Shown in pieces: positions 54,098-64,000 of a stretch of DNA of 64,000 bases (its first letter is position 1; each line of letters starts with the position of its first letter). The DNA comes from Ypsolopha sequella (Eukaryota > Arthropoda > Insecta > Lepidoptera > Ypsolophidae), in assembly GCA_934047225.1 (NCBI GenBank), contig OW204001.1, positions 7,672,201-7,736,200 on the forward strand, read 5' to 3'. Both the position numbers and the translations under genes were made by a program. Under the pieces are notes generated by a model. That model worked only from the letters and a program-made list of their open reading frames with translations, ran no database searches and had not been told where the DNA came from.

Positions 54098-54418
54098 ACG
54101 TACGCAGAGGGGGGTAGGTAGGGGCAGCTGCCCCCCTCCCGGGCAAAAATAGCCCCCCCCCCCTGGAGTGTGAGACAAGCAAGTGTTATGTATTAAAATT
54201 AATATCTCGCTTTACACTGAAAATTAACTATTGTCTTGAAAACACATAAGGACTACCGAAAATCCCCGGAGACTAATTTTTTAAAGATAAATTGTATATA
54301 GAAAATACATACGTAGTGTTCAATAATTTGTCTTTTACGTTTTAGAACCTATGCCTACATTATTGAGTTTCTGCCCCCCCCCCCCCCCCCCCCTTAAGTG
54401 AAATCCTGCGTATGCCCT
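54098..54418. mobile_element. Non-autonomous element with poly(C) tracts
   Basis: The ends ACGTACGCAGAGGGGGG and CCTGCGTATGCCC are imperfectly inverted (ATACGCAGG). There is a 21-C run at 54373-54393 and a 12-13-C run at about 54153-54165. Repeats with this CCTGCGTATGCC end next to C runs are found in many animal genomes. The class is uncertain. Confidence 0.5.
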
Positions 54419-54951
54419 TGCTTGAGATAGACAAGAATTATGGCCAGGAACAAAGAAATCTATTGCATTAATATTCGACTAACGTTATTTGTCATACCTA
54501 GGTATTTATTTGCCATACCGATCGATTGATATCATTCAAATGCGTAGCAAATAGTATTTAAATAATTATCATTGGAGTATGGACTAACTCTACTGGAATT
54601 TAAGCGTTGAGGAATCTCAGTGTACTTAAAACATAGACGAATACAGCCTACAGACTCCTCATAACAGGCGACCGATTTCTATCAACACATCTGACTGAAC
54701 CAGCAGATACAATTCGCCACTCCAAAATTTTGTTTCGGTAGGCCGAACCAAAATGGGTTCTATATTCATTATGTTAGAGTCTTCGCCTTCGGGAAAGATA
54801 AGTTTGTGACGCTATACGTAAGATTGGAAGAGCCAATAGGATTGCAGTATCCCGTTTCGATTGTTGACAGAAATATTTGTACGCAAGATGTTAAACAATA
54901 GACCTCTTTCTGGGCTGTATTGTCTATGACTTGAAGTTATTGTGTTTTCAC

Positions 54952-55178
54952 CTGAAATGTGGCAACGGAAGCGTCATCTCTCAACCTGGACAACTGGAAC
55001 GCGTTCGGCAGCGTCAGAGCGGCTCTCAAGTGGAGGTGGCGTAGAGGCAGCCTGGCGGCTGGTCTGCGAGGCAGGGTGCCATCTCGCCAGGCCAGCAGGC
55101 TGCCACCCTTCACGGCTGCTCGCACCCACGTCCATTCGTTCTCGTCAGCGCCTCCGTTGTAGTATTGGCGGAGTACGC
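54952..55178 (-). CDS. PH-domain protein, exon 2
   Basis: 227 bp encoding the rest of Gly40 and residues 41-115. It follows TGTTGTCGCAG and ends CAG before GTGAAA, so the phase (1 in, 0 out) fits both neighbours exactly. It holds the main part of a PH domain: VLRQYYNGG as first strand, WTWVRAAVKGGSLLAWRDG as the second and third strands, LPLRHLHLRAAL, then NAFQLSRLRDDASVATFQ leading into the helix coded by exon 3. A 93-codon reading of this region on the minus strand runs into the intron at both ends. The plus-strand frames here are shadows. Confidence 0.88.
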
Positions 55179-55344
55179 CTGCGACAACAGAGAAGATGTT
55201 GAAAGATTTATCATTCAAATCTATTTATGCTCTATGGTCAGTCAGACGAAGAGAAAATAAAAGCGGAAATTCAAACAGAGTAAAAAAAAAACTGAGACAT
55301 CGTTGTCTTAGCATGACTGTCTGTCATTAAGAGAAAAATTCAAA

Positions 55345-55980
55345 GAAATTTATATATTACAATAAACTTCCAAAGAAGGTACCTACTTTGTCAGAGAATA
55401 ATTTTAAATTGTAAATTAAGTAGGGCCTACTGAAAAAGGCATATTATAAAATAAATGATTATTTGGATGATGGTGAAGCATGGAGTTATAGTGATATTTG
55501 TCATAATTTAGTACGTATAATTTCCTAACTTATGATTCCTCTAAAGAGTTAAGATAAATTAATGACGGACTATAAAAGGAAATGGCCTATATGAGGCAAA
55601 TAGACTAAGATATAATATATATATATTTATTATATAAGTACTTTGTATAGTATGTAACAGAAATTATAAAAAAAAGAAGGAAAAATGAAAAATGCTAAAA
55701 TGAAAAATGAAAAAAGGAAAAATGCTTAAAAAAATGAATTGATCTTGCTAGGTTTCTTGCCCAGTTAGGCATGTATTTATATAATGTAATTATGTATGTA
55801 GCATATAATTATAGATTTTACCAATCATTTGAATCGTTTATATATACATTCCTGCATAAATTAAATATAGGTACTTACCTTTAATTTAGTTTACATATGT
55901 ACATTTATTATTTTATTAAACATACCTATATTTATACGATTAAACCTACTTTACACAATAAATTATTTGAATTTGAATAG
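55345..55980 (+). pseudogene. LINE 3' end, copy 2 (in intron 1)
   Basis: Carries FYNKLPKKVPTLSENNFKL, then stops, then GLLKKAYYKINDYLDDGEA, and the 3' UTR to a TTTGAATTTGAATAG tail. It matches 10425-11405 without the G-rich hairpin. It lies antisense to the PH-domain gene. It is the control that shows the flanking LINE sequence of the 10-kb copy has ordinary, mixed differences. Confidence 0.65.
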
Positions 55981-56589
55981 CCGGAAGCTATCAAAGAAAA
56001 CTTGGCCAGAGATATAATTATTAATTATACATTGAAAAATGACAATCCCATTAATTTTATTTTTGATAAGCAACGGTTGCTTGGTAACGGTACAATAAAA
56101 ACTTCTTTAAATAATTAATCACTAGCCATATCACTAGTTTGAGTAACAACCGAAGCTTGAAATCATAATGGAGGTAATAACTATTAGTCCTTAAATATTA
56201 GGAAAAATAATATTATAAAGAAAAATAAAAAATATATTTACAAAAAAAAAATGTTTCGTATCCATTTTCGTGTATGAGGCCCCGCCTGAAAAATTATTTT
56301 ATTTTATTTTTAATTTAATACCTATTCGGTTTTGGGTCATATATTTACACAACACATCAAAATTTCAGGTCTCTATCTCATTCCGTCTAAGAGCCGTGAC
56401 ATACGGACACACAGACGGACAGCGGAGTGACATTAATTCAATTCAATTTATTTATTTATGTCAGGCTCTAGGCCAATATAATTAATACAGCTCCGTTTTG
56501 CCCTTTGCGTACGGAACCCTAAAAAGTGCACGTTATATTCCCAATGAGCATTACCTACCTAACCTAACACCAACACAGATGAATGTGTT
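55981..56589. repeat. Intronic, GTTCCGTACC repeat pieces
   Basis: GTCTCTATCTCATTCCGTC and CACAGACGGACAGCGGAGTG, then GCGTACGGAACCCTAAAAAG at 56396-56525. A split and rearranged copy of the common repeat. Nothing else recognised. Confidence 0.5.
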
Positions 56590-57140
56590 GTTGAGGTACG
56601 CAAGCTATGTACCTATAAAGTGGCCAAGCTATGCACCTATAAAGTGGCCAAGCTATGCACCTATAAAGTGGCCAAACTATGTACTGTATTAAGTGGCCAA
56701 GCTATATACCTATTAAGTGGCCAAGCTATGCACCTATAAAGTGGCCAAGCTATGCACCTATAAAGTGGCCAAGCTATGCACCTATAAAGTGGCCAAACTA
56801 TGTACTGTATTAAGTGGCCAAGCTATATACCTATTAAGTGGCCAAGCTATGCACCTATAAAGTGGCCAAGCTATGCACCTATAAAGTGGCCAAGCTATGC
56901 ACCTATAAAGTGGCCAAACTATGTACTGTATTAAGTGGCCAAGCTATATACCTATTAAGTGGCCAAGCTATGCACCTATAAAGTGGCCAAGCTATGCACC
57001 TATAAAGTGGCCAAACTATGTACTGTATCAAGTGGCCAAGCTATATACCTATTAAGTGGCCAAGCTATGCACCTATAAAGTGGGCAAGCTATGCACCTAT
57101 AAAGTGGCCAAGCTATGGACCTATAAAGCGGCCAAGCTAT
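56590..57140. repeat. 24-bp minisatellite with 121-bp higher-order period
   Basis: The unit AAGTGGCCAAGCTATGCACCTATA is repeated about 22 times. A marker variant (AAACTATGTACTGTATT) recurs with its GTACTG at about 56681, 56802, 56923 and 57020. The spacings are 121, 121 and 97 bp, that is five, five and four units plus one base. The array therefore grew by duplication of a five-unit block. It continues for one and a half units at 58046-58083 beyond a transposon. Confidence 0.85.
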
Positions 57141-58045
57141 GTACTGTAGTATACACATGCAGTCTATTCGGGATCTAGTAGGGATCTTCTTGAATTATAC
57201 GACTTTGTTTTCGCTTTGACTTCTTGTTTTAATAATTTTTTTATAATTATATTCACACTAAACTCCGGCCGTTCATTCGAGAGAATGGTGACGTTTGCAA
57301 ATGTCAGGGGATAAAACCTTTTTTTTACTGTTTTGCATTTCAATATTTTATATTTATCATGATGATTTTAGGGTAGATTGTATATCGTTAAAAGGTCCCA
57401 TTTGTTAATAAAAAGTATTTTATATATTTTCCACTTCCTAGTACAAAACTTAATGAATCAGCTGACTCAATTCTACGTAAAAGTTAAAAAAAAGCGCAAA
57501 AAATGTTATTTTGGCGAAAAGTTGTCTATTAGCGATACTGTGTTCACTTGAATTTAAGCGGTGTAAGGGAGTGTTGTCGTATTATAAAACTGATATACCT
57601 TACCAAATAATAAGATCGTATATATATTCTATTCCAGGGTTTTTATTTATAAAAAAAGTTTAAATAATCATGATTTGGATTTATTTCGTCCCATTTGTTG
57701 TACCGTTGATATTTTTTAACGTGCCTTTATTTATTTTTGTCGTGAAGAAGCTCTTGTTGACTTGTAGTATTTTTTCGAGATATCGCCACACTCCATCTGT
57801 CATCATTCTCTCGAATTAACGGCAGCAGTTTAATTATCACACACACATTAAGGGAGGGGAGCTCTAAACCTCGTAGGGCACTCGCTTATCGTGCTGGAGG
57901 TATTTTACTTCTCTAGAATTCCAGGAGGAATCTTAGGAGTCACGTTTATTTCATTAAAACGAGAAGTCAAAGCGGAAACAAAGTCGTATAATTGAAGAAG
58001 ATCCCTACTAGATCCCGAATAGACTGCATGTGTATACTACAGTAC
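57141..58045. mobile_element. DNA transposon (905 bp) inside the minisatellite
   Basis: Long inverted ends: GTACTGTAGTATACACATGC, AGTCTATTCGGGATCTAGTA and GGGATCTTCTT at left are mirrored at the right with about four changes over 92 bp. Weaker pairing continues inward (TTCGAGAGAATG). Array units flank it on both sides. No transposase is encoded. The end sequence coincides with a word of the array (GTACTGTA), so the target duplication cannot be separated by eye. Confidence 0.8.
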
Positions 58046-58390
58046 TTATAAAGTGGCCAAGCTATACCTATAAAGTGGGCAGCAGTGGCCTGCTTCCTAA
58101 GCCCACTTGATCGCATAATTTTGATCTTGTTTTATGAATTTAGGATATCAAGTCTTAATACGTGGGTAGAAACCTAGGTCATGGCTAATAAATATGAAAC
58201 AAACAATTATGTAGATTGGTGGTTATTTTTGGTGACTCGGTAGTTTTTACAGTTGTTGCCAATGATATAACATACAGTATTTATTATATACAGTAAGTAT
58301 TAACTTTAAATTAAAGTCTATTTAATTTAGGTAACCATGCACCACCCTTATTTTTCTTCAAATATTATGTAGGTACGATTAATATTTGCG
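58046..58390. repeat. Rest of 24-bp array, then unique intron sequence
   Basis: TATAAAGTGGCCAAGCTATACC and TATAAAGTGGGC are the last units of the array (to about 58083). Beyond them nothing is recognised. Confidence 0.6.
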
Positions 58391-58615
58391 ATTGTCAGCA
58401 CTTGGTGAAACTTGGATAACAACATGATGAATCATCAAGTTACCAATAAACGTTTCACTGTTTACCAATTTCATTTATTGCACGGAATAATATTATCCAA
58501 TCAGTCTAACTAAACCCTTGATGATGGTGTAAAACCGAAACCGGTCGGGTTAAATAAGCTTATAAACTGTGAAACGAGTGCAAGTGTATTTATTCATCAT
58601 GTTGTTATGTAGGTA
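58391..58615 (+). mobile_element. Penelope/hammerhead-like repeat region
   Basis: TTGATGA-TGGT-GTAAA-ACC-GAAAC-CGGTC at 58518-58546 resembles the minimal hammerhead motifs found in Penelope-like elements (CTGATGA, stem II, GAAAC, GTC). Here the first base is T instead of C, and there is an extra base before the stem. AACAACATGATGAAT at about 58420 is inverted as ATTCATCATGTTGTT at about 58592, so the motif is framed by a short inverted repeat. GTCAGCACTTGGTGAAACTTGG at the left recurs at about 61828. No reverse transcriptase is present. Confidence 0.45.
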
Positions 58616-58783
58616 CTTCAAATTATTTGATAAAAACGCAAGAACCCGAAAGTATGCAACTTATTGGTCTTTATTTATCGTGTACTGTCCAAACTTATTG
58701 ATAAGATTGTGAACTGTGACAGAGACCTAGTTTAGTGGTTCAGTTTTCTTATCCGTCATCCGTTTGTAGGTATCACTGTTAAG

Positions 58784-59275
58784 AGGATGGCATACCCTAG
58801 CAACTTTTTTTTATTACCCGTCCAGCACAATAAGTCTAATGGCAAAGACCTTATTTGCTTTCCATAGAGGCGATTATATGTTTGCTCTTTGGCCTCTTTT
58901 TCTTGGACGCGTAATACTGGTGATCACGCAGCGAAACAACAAATTGGTGTGTTTTTAGCTAATACTGAAATATTTTGTAGGGAAAAAATATTGGATTTCG
59001 GTAAAATCCCTTCATATTTCTATTGCCTATTTTATAAAAAAAAATCAAATTGATCTCTTAACCGCGTTTTTGAAATGAAAACGAAAAAAAGAGGGTGGAA
59101 AACATTTTTTTTGACAAATGTATAAATCTTAATACATTGTTTATAGGTAAAAGATAAAAGATAAAAGATCGATAAATCAAATATATTTTCTTCAATATGA
59201 GGAGAGACCTAGTTTCGTCTAATGAACCCTTGAAAACACGGTGTTGTTGATGTTCTAGAGTCAGGTGTCCACTTA
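58784..59275 (+). mobile_element. Dispersed element L, copy 3
   Basis: GATGGCATACCCTAGCAAC to GGAGAGACCTAGTTTCG. Same order as 9725-10200. It lies in intron 1. Confidence 0.7.
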
Positions 59276-59309
59276 AGACTACGGGCGCAACGTCGATAAC
59301 CCGAGTAAC

Positions 59310-59395
59310 AAGATGTGACCAATTTTCGTAAAATAAATACATCAAAATAAACAGGGTTGGCTGCGCGCAACCTGGAGCATTTTGAACAGTCAGCA
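59310..59395. repeat. Single arm of the fold-back at 59700
   Basis: GACCAATTTTCGTAAAATAAA, then AAACAGGGTTGGCTGCGCGC and CAACCTGGAGCATTTTG. This is one arm of the palindrome that follows 350 bp downstream. Confidence 0.6.
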
Positions 59396-59513
59396 AAAAA
59401 AAAAATACTGATAAAAAATCGCGTCTATGAGTAACAAGTAGGGCTACTACGTTCGATAGAGCGTATCAAAAGGTGCTTAAAAAAATAAGGTTTGCGCGTC
59501 CTATGTCGGTTGG

Positions 59514-59628
59514 TACAGTGGAGACCGCATCAAGTAAGACACATTGGACTTTGTACCTATCTTATATTCTTCTCTAAAGGGGCTAATGCCGTAATGCAAG
59601 TGTATAGCTTGATGTGGTCTCCACTGTA
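59514..59628. mobile_element. Short MITE (115 bp)
   Basis: TACAGTGGAGACCGCATCAAG at left and CTTGATGTGGTCTCCACTGTA at right: 21-bp inverted ends with one mismatch. Confidence 0.75.
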
Positions 59629-59699
59629 CTACCGCGAATCAGCCTGATTTTTTTGAAGATAGATTCATTTGAACAAAATCGATTGAGCATAGTTTTCAG

Positions 59700-59890
59700 C
59701 AAAACGTGACCAATTCATAGGTGTGTAGAAACAAAAACTACATCAAAATAAACAAGGTTGGCTAAGCGCAACCTGGAGCATTTTGTACAGTCAGCAAAAA
59801 CAAAATGCTCCAGGTTGCGCAAGGTCAACCCTATTTATTTTAATAAAGTTTTTTTTTCTACACAACTACAAATTGGTCCCATCTTGTTGC
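59700..59890. repeat. Fold-back repeat, ~80-bp arms
   Basis: GACCAATTCATAGGTGTGTAG, then AACCTGGAGCATTTTG, a 15-nt spacer, and CAAAATGCTCCAGGTTGCGC to CTACAAATTGGTC. Arm differences are of mixed type. Confidence 0.75.
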
Positions 59891-59984
59891 TCGATACATA
59901 GTGTTACCGACTGTACGCTTCTAGTCTACGTTTTAAATGTATGGGATCATTACATTACATGAACAATGTACGTCAATAGTTATT

Positions 59985-60361
59985 ACAGGTAGCGGCACGG
60001 TTTTTGACGTCTGACCTTGAATGCGCTAGTCATTTTTTCTTTATCGCACTTGGGAATTCTGTGCGCCAATGAACACATGCGCTACGCCGTAAGAACAACA
60101 ATAAAAAAAATATGAAAAAATTTAAATATCACTTTGAAAAAACTAGTTTGTATAGGAAATTTTCACTATAGGGTAGACATTGTCTACCCTGGCGTCATAC
60201 TAAATTTTTTTTTTCAAAGTGATATTTAAATTTTTTCATATTTTTTTATTGTTGTACTTGACCAATCGTTTGCTTTTCCAGCAAAAAGTTCTGTGCACGC
60301 AACTGTGCGCTAGTCCCCCACTATTTCCGCCGAGCGGTCAAAAACTGCGCCGCTACCTGTA
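59985..60361. mobile_element. Non-autonomous element with nested hairpin
   Basis: Outer ends ACAGGTAGCGGCACGGTTTTT and AAAAACTGCGCCGCTACCTGT. Inside, about 48-bp arms (CAACAATAAAAAAAATATG, TTTAAATATCACTTTG) and at the centre GGGTAGACATTGTCTACCC. Three levels of symmetry share one centre. Confidence 0.7.
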
Positions 60362-62239
60362 CTGAAGCTGAAGGAATATTCGTTCATTTGGGAAAGAATC
60401 TAGAAAGTTACCAATGAAACTTAGAATAATAATTATTCTATGCAATGAAAATAGTCTCAATTCCGAGTCACGACTAATTAAGGCCTTAATGGGTCTAACG
60501 GGTCTTTAAATGTCAAATAGATTGTTTTTTTTCCCTATAATGGTATTTAAGAGATATACCTACCACTTAGGTAAACAACAAAACATACTAAGTTCAACAT
60601 CAAAATGCATGTTTTACTGCATTCGTGTATCGAGTTCTAGTAATCGTGTACTAGTTAATGATTTCCCATAAGAAATTTTGCAATTCTTTCACCACGTCCA
60701 CAGCTGATAGTTTGATCCAGTGTTTTGAAAACTTAGTTCTTGTTATTGAAACACTTTCTTACATCAGTAACTGATTGAGCAAGGAGGTGGTTGTAGTAGT
60801 TTCACTTAAAATAAATAAAATAGGTGAACTTAATTATAACGGCCAATATACAACCTTTAGCTAGGCTAGGACAAGTTGGTAGTACGTTGGTTGGTAATTT
60901 CAGGCTTAGATTGGGCATTTCAATGTTATTTTATAGATAGCAAAACTTTCAGGCAATAGAAACCTATGATGTGTAAATTGTGAAAAGCTGCAAGCTGTAA
61001 ATATTATACTTTTTATAGGTATTTAAGGGTTGTTTCTCCGGATTTGTAACAAAATAATTACGAAATAATTACAACGGCCAAAATACAATCATTAGCTAAA
61101 ACAACTTTTAAGGGGAAACAAGGCGTAGGTATCCTCTACGATATCTTCTTATTTTTGAACTACAGATAGGTAGGTAGGTATTAAAGAAATGTGATATATG
61201 GCATTTCGCGTTAGACTTTTCCGGCAAAATTTTGTTATTTTATGCATTACGTTGTAAATGTATGAGCACACAAACTTAAAACACGCTTTTAAGTAATTAG
61301 GTACCTATGTAGGTATGTATTTTAAGAAGTCTACTTGAACAATCCGGCGTTTGCTTTGTAATCTTTGTATGTAGGTATGTTTGTCCGAAGATAACTCGAG
61401 TATCGTTGATCGGAACGTCATGAAATTTGATAGGCGAGTAAATGAGATAAAAAAAATGTCTAAGTTCGAACATGAGCCAAATCGCTCAATATTTAATCGC
61501 GACCTCGCGAGTTCACAGTTCGGGGGGAGCTACTAATTACGATAACATAGGAGATGATATAAAGGGCGCAGGGAAAGAAAAAGGAACGCAATTTTTTTTT
61601 ATTGTTAAGGGCAATATAAGTAATAATAGGTAGGTACCTATTTGTTGTTTATCGCAGTCTCGTTTTCCACTCACAAAAAATTGGAATGAAACAACCTGAC
61701 TGAATTTCATAGATGAAACAACCAGGAAGTTTGTAAGTATTTTAAAAAGTACCTAACAAATTACTCAGTGTAACTACTGGGAAATATATAATGTAGTTTT
61801 TTAAAATAATTTATACTTGCAATTGTCGGTACTTGGTGAAACTTGGAAAGCATCTTGAAGAAAACACTTTTGAAGAAAGACACACAACAAATGAATGAAA
61901 CACACAGTTTCACTATTATTTTTAAATGTTATTAGTAATTTATATAGTCTCTTTAAAATATGCTTATACTGTCAAACATTAAAATGCGTTTTTCTCGAAA
62001 TGGGTCAGAGTGACGATAAGGGGGCACGATAAAGCGAAAATTTTCCAAGTTTTTCTTTCTCATAGTGCCCCCTTATCTACACCGCAACCTCTAAATGTGC
62101 TCAGATGGGCATTCCCTGCTCTTTCCCTGTACCCGACTTCATATTAAGAAATAAGTAGGTATTGTTATTTTATTAGAAGTCTTCCTTCATGATGGTTGTT
62201 CTATTTCATTGTATCTGTCTGTCTATGCAAGACACTGAC

Positions 62240-62357
62240 CTGAAATCCTTAAGTTCGGATCAGTCGGAGTAGGAACAGGACCTGGGGTCAGTTCTGGTCT
62301 GAGCTTCCGCAGGCCTGCCACCACCCGCGGCGCCGGGGACTGTTCTCCAACAAGCAT
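62240..62357 (-). CDS. PH-domain protein, exon 1
   Basis: 118 bp encoding MLVGEQSPAPRVVAGLRKLR, then PELTPGPVPTPTDPNLRIS and the first base of Gly40. It ends CAG before GTCAGT in phase 1, which matches the exon at 55178 to complete GGC. The ATG has A at -3. An in-frame stop lies a few codons upstream in the other frames, and a short upstream ORF ends 5 bp before it. This exon has no domain, and its proline-rich N-terminus makes codon support weaker than in exons 2 and 3. An alternative is that a further upstream first exon exists outside the recognised region. The joined CDS is 1281 bp, 426 residues. Confidence 0.65.
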
Positions 62358-62362
62358 GCTCC

Positions 62363-62389
62363 TCAACAAAGCATTGCAAGAACACTCAT
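62363..62389 (-). promoter_or_regulatory. Upstream ORF in the 5' leader
   Basis: ATG to TGA, eight residues (MSVLAMLC), ending five bases before the inferred main start. If this leader is transcribed, reinitiation or leaky scanning would be needed to translate the main frame. The leader is inferred from position only. Confidence 0.35.
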
Positions 62390-63256
62390 ATTTCTAATCC
62401 ACCGGAAAATGCACAAAATCTCACTAAAATGCACACAAATCCAGCACCACTATTTGTCACAAAAATGTCGTGATTTCACGTCAATTCATTAGAAGTTCGT
62501 TTTTTAAATTCGAAATGTTCGTTAATTTTTTCAGGCGCGGCTTTTAAAAATTTCTATGCAACTGTCTTTCCAGCCAGCCGGCCGGCGCGTGAATGAGAAT
62601 GAATGAACGGTGCAATGGAACGATTCCGTTTTGCCGCCCCACTGTTGATACGTTTTGATAGCTGACTGCTTAACGCAATTTGTTTTGGCAGGCAATGCCA
62701 TCTAGCGTCGAGTAGATGAAACTCACTCGGATTCAGGCTCCAAATAAACACTAGCAAGAGGAAATTACATATCCTTTTTCGCTCGATATAGTAAACTACT
62801 ATTAATTATCTACCTCTGAAACCTATATTCTCATTGAATTTTAATAATTCATAAAAAAAAATATGTTACGCCATCTAGCGATCAGTAGATATTATTTATA
62901 GTGGGTAGTGAAGTGAGGTGTAGTTTGTTAGGATTTTAGGTAAATGCAATAGATGGAGGAAAAGTGGCAAAATATTCACTATGTCATTCAAAATTCCGAC
63001 GAACAAAAGACTATAGAATTATTATTCTAAGCAAAAGACGAAGGATTTATTATTTATTGCGAATTGTTGTTCCCTGATAACTGGGTATTGAACTAATAAC
63101 GTGTGCAATTAATTATATAGGTACAAATTTCATTCAAATTTACATAATGATTGTCAAACTGCTCTATTTTGTAGTTTCTAATTTGTACCTATTTTATTTT
63201 ATTATGAACTGGTTTATTTATCCAATTTCAAATTGTTATACTTACTTACTTTTTAG
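62390..63256. other. 5' flank of the PH-domain gene
   Basis: Contains a GC-richer patch at about 62570-62640 (CAGCCGGCCGGCGCGTG) that may be near the transcription start, on an otherwise AT-rich background. The minus-strand frame 62554-62757 is uninformative. No other gene. Confidence 0.35.
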
Positions 63257-63345
63257 GGTTCCGTAGTATCTTAAAGGTACAAAAGGAACCTTCATGGTGA
63301 GACTCCGTTATCCGTTCGTCCGTCTGTCTGTATGTCACAACTTCA
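63257..63345 (+). repeat. GTTCCGTACC repeat fragment
   Basis: TTTAGGGTTCCGTAGTATC to CCGTTCGTCCGTCTGTCTG. The left end of the repeat described at 16286-16583. Confidence 0.65.
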
Positions 63346-64000
63346 TAACTTGAAATTTTGTACAAAAATTGCATTAATTTGTAAAAATATTTAAAAAAAA
63401 AACAATTTCAATTTGTGCAAAATATTTCCATTACAAAAGAGAGAAAAAAAAAACCTAAAAATGCAATATGGGTATCAAATTGTAGATATTAATGATATCT
63501 GGGGTTTTTTTTGGTCGTGACCTTGCGACAAGGAAGACGCCGCTTGGCATAGTTGATCCTTGGGTTGTTTGTTGACATCAAATGACACTCTCTTAGGTAG
63601 CTGTTAGAGGGGGGAGGGGGGGAAAGGCAACTCCCGCGGTGCGGTCTGCGCTCGATTTCTGTTATAGCTACTAGGCCGTGTTTAGTATAAAATTTCATAC
63701 AATTCAAAGATAAGGAGATAATTTTTGGAATAAAGTTTTTACCCTTCCATAGAAAAAAACGAAGTAATTTGCAAAAACTCAAAATTACAAAAATAAAATA
63801 ATCGAAATATTGTCCCTTAGAATGATACTATGATGAATTGCACCAACTAGACAAAAGCCGTCTGTGCGGGCTTGGGTAGGGTTGCCAAATGGTCGGGATT
63901 CGTCGGGATTGTCACGACATTTCATATGAAGTCCAGAGTCCCGACAAATAACAAATAACAACGGTCGGCGGGCAAAAAGTATTTTGTTGTAATAACTTTA
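63346..64000. other. Intergenic, nothing recognised
   Basis: No gene. The last 130 bp (GGGTTGCCAAATGGTCGGG, AAGTCCAGAGTCCCGAC) resemble a repeat, but no second copy lies in the window. Confidence 0.35.

Larger units (their letters stand above)
52398..54951 (-). other. Intron 2 of PH-domain gene
   Basis: Phase-0 intron, donor CAG/GTGAAA at 54951 and acceptor TTGTTGCAG at 52398. It contains a tRNA-like repeat (53211-53455) and a poly(C)-containing element (54098-54418). A plus-strand 104-codon frame (53602-53916) is AT-rich and unsupported. Confidence 0.8.
55179..62239 (-). other. Intron 1 of PH-domain gene (7.06 kb)
   Basis: Phase-1 intron, donor CAG/GTCAGT at 62239 and acceptor TGTTGTCGCAG at 55179. 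It holds a LINE end, a 24-bp minisatellite with a nested transposon, two hammerhead- or Penelope-like regions, element L and several MITEs, each listed. The part 60362-62239 has no recognised repeat or gene. Confidence 0.75.

Noticed and set aside
54942..55202. Plus-strand frames opposite PH exon 2
   Set aside because: They are shadows of the GC-rich minus-strand exon, which has correct splice sites and a PH domain.
56590..57140. CRISPR-like array
   Set aside because: Units are contiguous without spacers and the DNA is eukaryotic. It is a minisatellite.
62554..62757. 67-codon minus frame upstream of exon 1 as an N-terminal extension
   Set aside because: It is not continuous with exon 1, since stops intervene, and shows no splice donor in suitable phase that I could find.

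Overview
The window looks like a piece of an insect chromosome, most probably from a moth or butterfly. It is AT-rich, has spliceosomal introns and is very gene-poor. It carries repeat types familiar from Lepidoptera: the GTTCCGTACC...CACTTGACCGG repeat, Helitron-like ends finishing in CTAGT, and many small fold-back DNA transposons. The host assignment is an inference from this repeat content, not from a marker gene.

Layout. Positions 1-16.7 kb are intergenic repeats: at least ten MITE copies, LINE 3' ends, and a 1.17-kb 18-bp minisatellite at 13.76-14.93 kb. Positions ~16.77-21.03 kb hold a nearly complete ISL2EU-type DNA transposon. It has two convergent two-exon genes: a THAP-domain/DDE transposase on + (broken by one TGA just before its third catalytic residue) and an intact YqaJ-like nuclease with a SWIM-type zinc motif on -. 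Positions 21-51.3 kb are again repeats, including a 1.2-kb hAT element with 8-bp target duplications (30.57-31.77 kb), several long perfect palindromes and many nested insertions.

The one likely host gene lies on the minus strand from 62.4 to 51.3 kb. It has three coding exons with consistent splice sites and phases (118 + 227 + 936 bp) and encodes a 426-residue protein with an N-terminal PH domain and a long disordered tail. Its 7-kb first intron holds a LINE fragment, a 24-bp minisatellite split by a transposon, and further repeats. Its second intron holds a tRNA-like repeat.

The most striking signal is at 10.94-11.21 kb, in the 3' UTR of a plus-strand LINE fragment. Two arms of an inverted repeat pair over 102 aligned positions. 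They differ at 49 of these, and every one of the 49 differences is of the kind that makes a G.U pair in the plus-strand RNA; none makes an A.C mismatch. Base composition (A 10%, G 39%, T 30%, C 21%) and comparison with a related MITE at 4.26 kb both point to A-to-G change on the plus strand. This is what ADAR-type hyper-editing of a hairpin RNA followed by reverse transcription would leave in DNA.

All statements rest on reading the sequence and on general knowledge of the families. No database search was possible.
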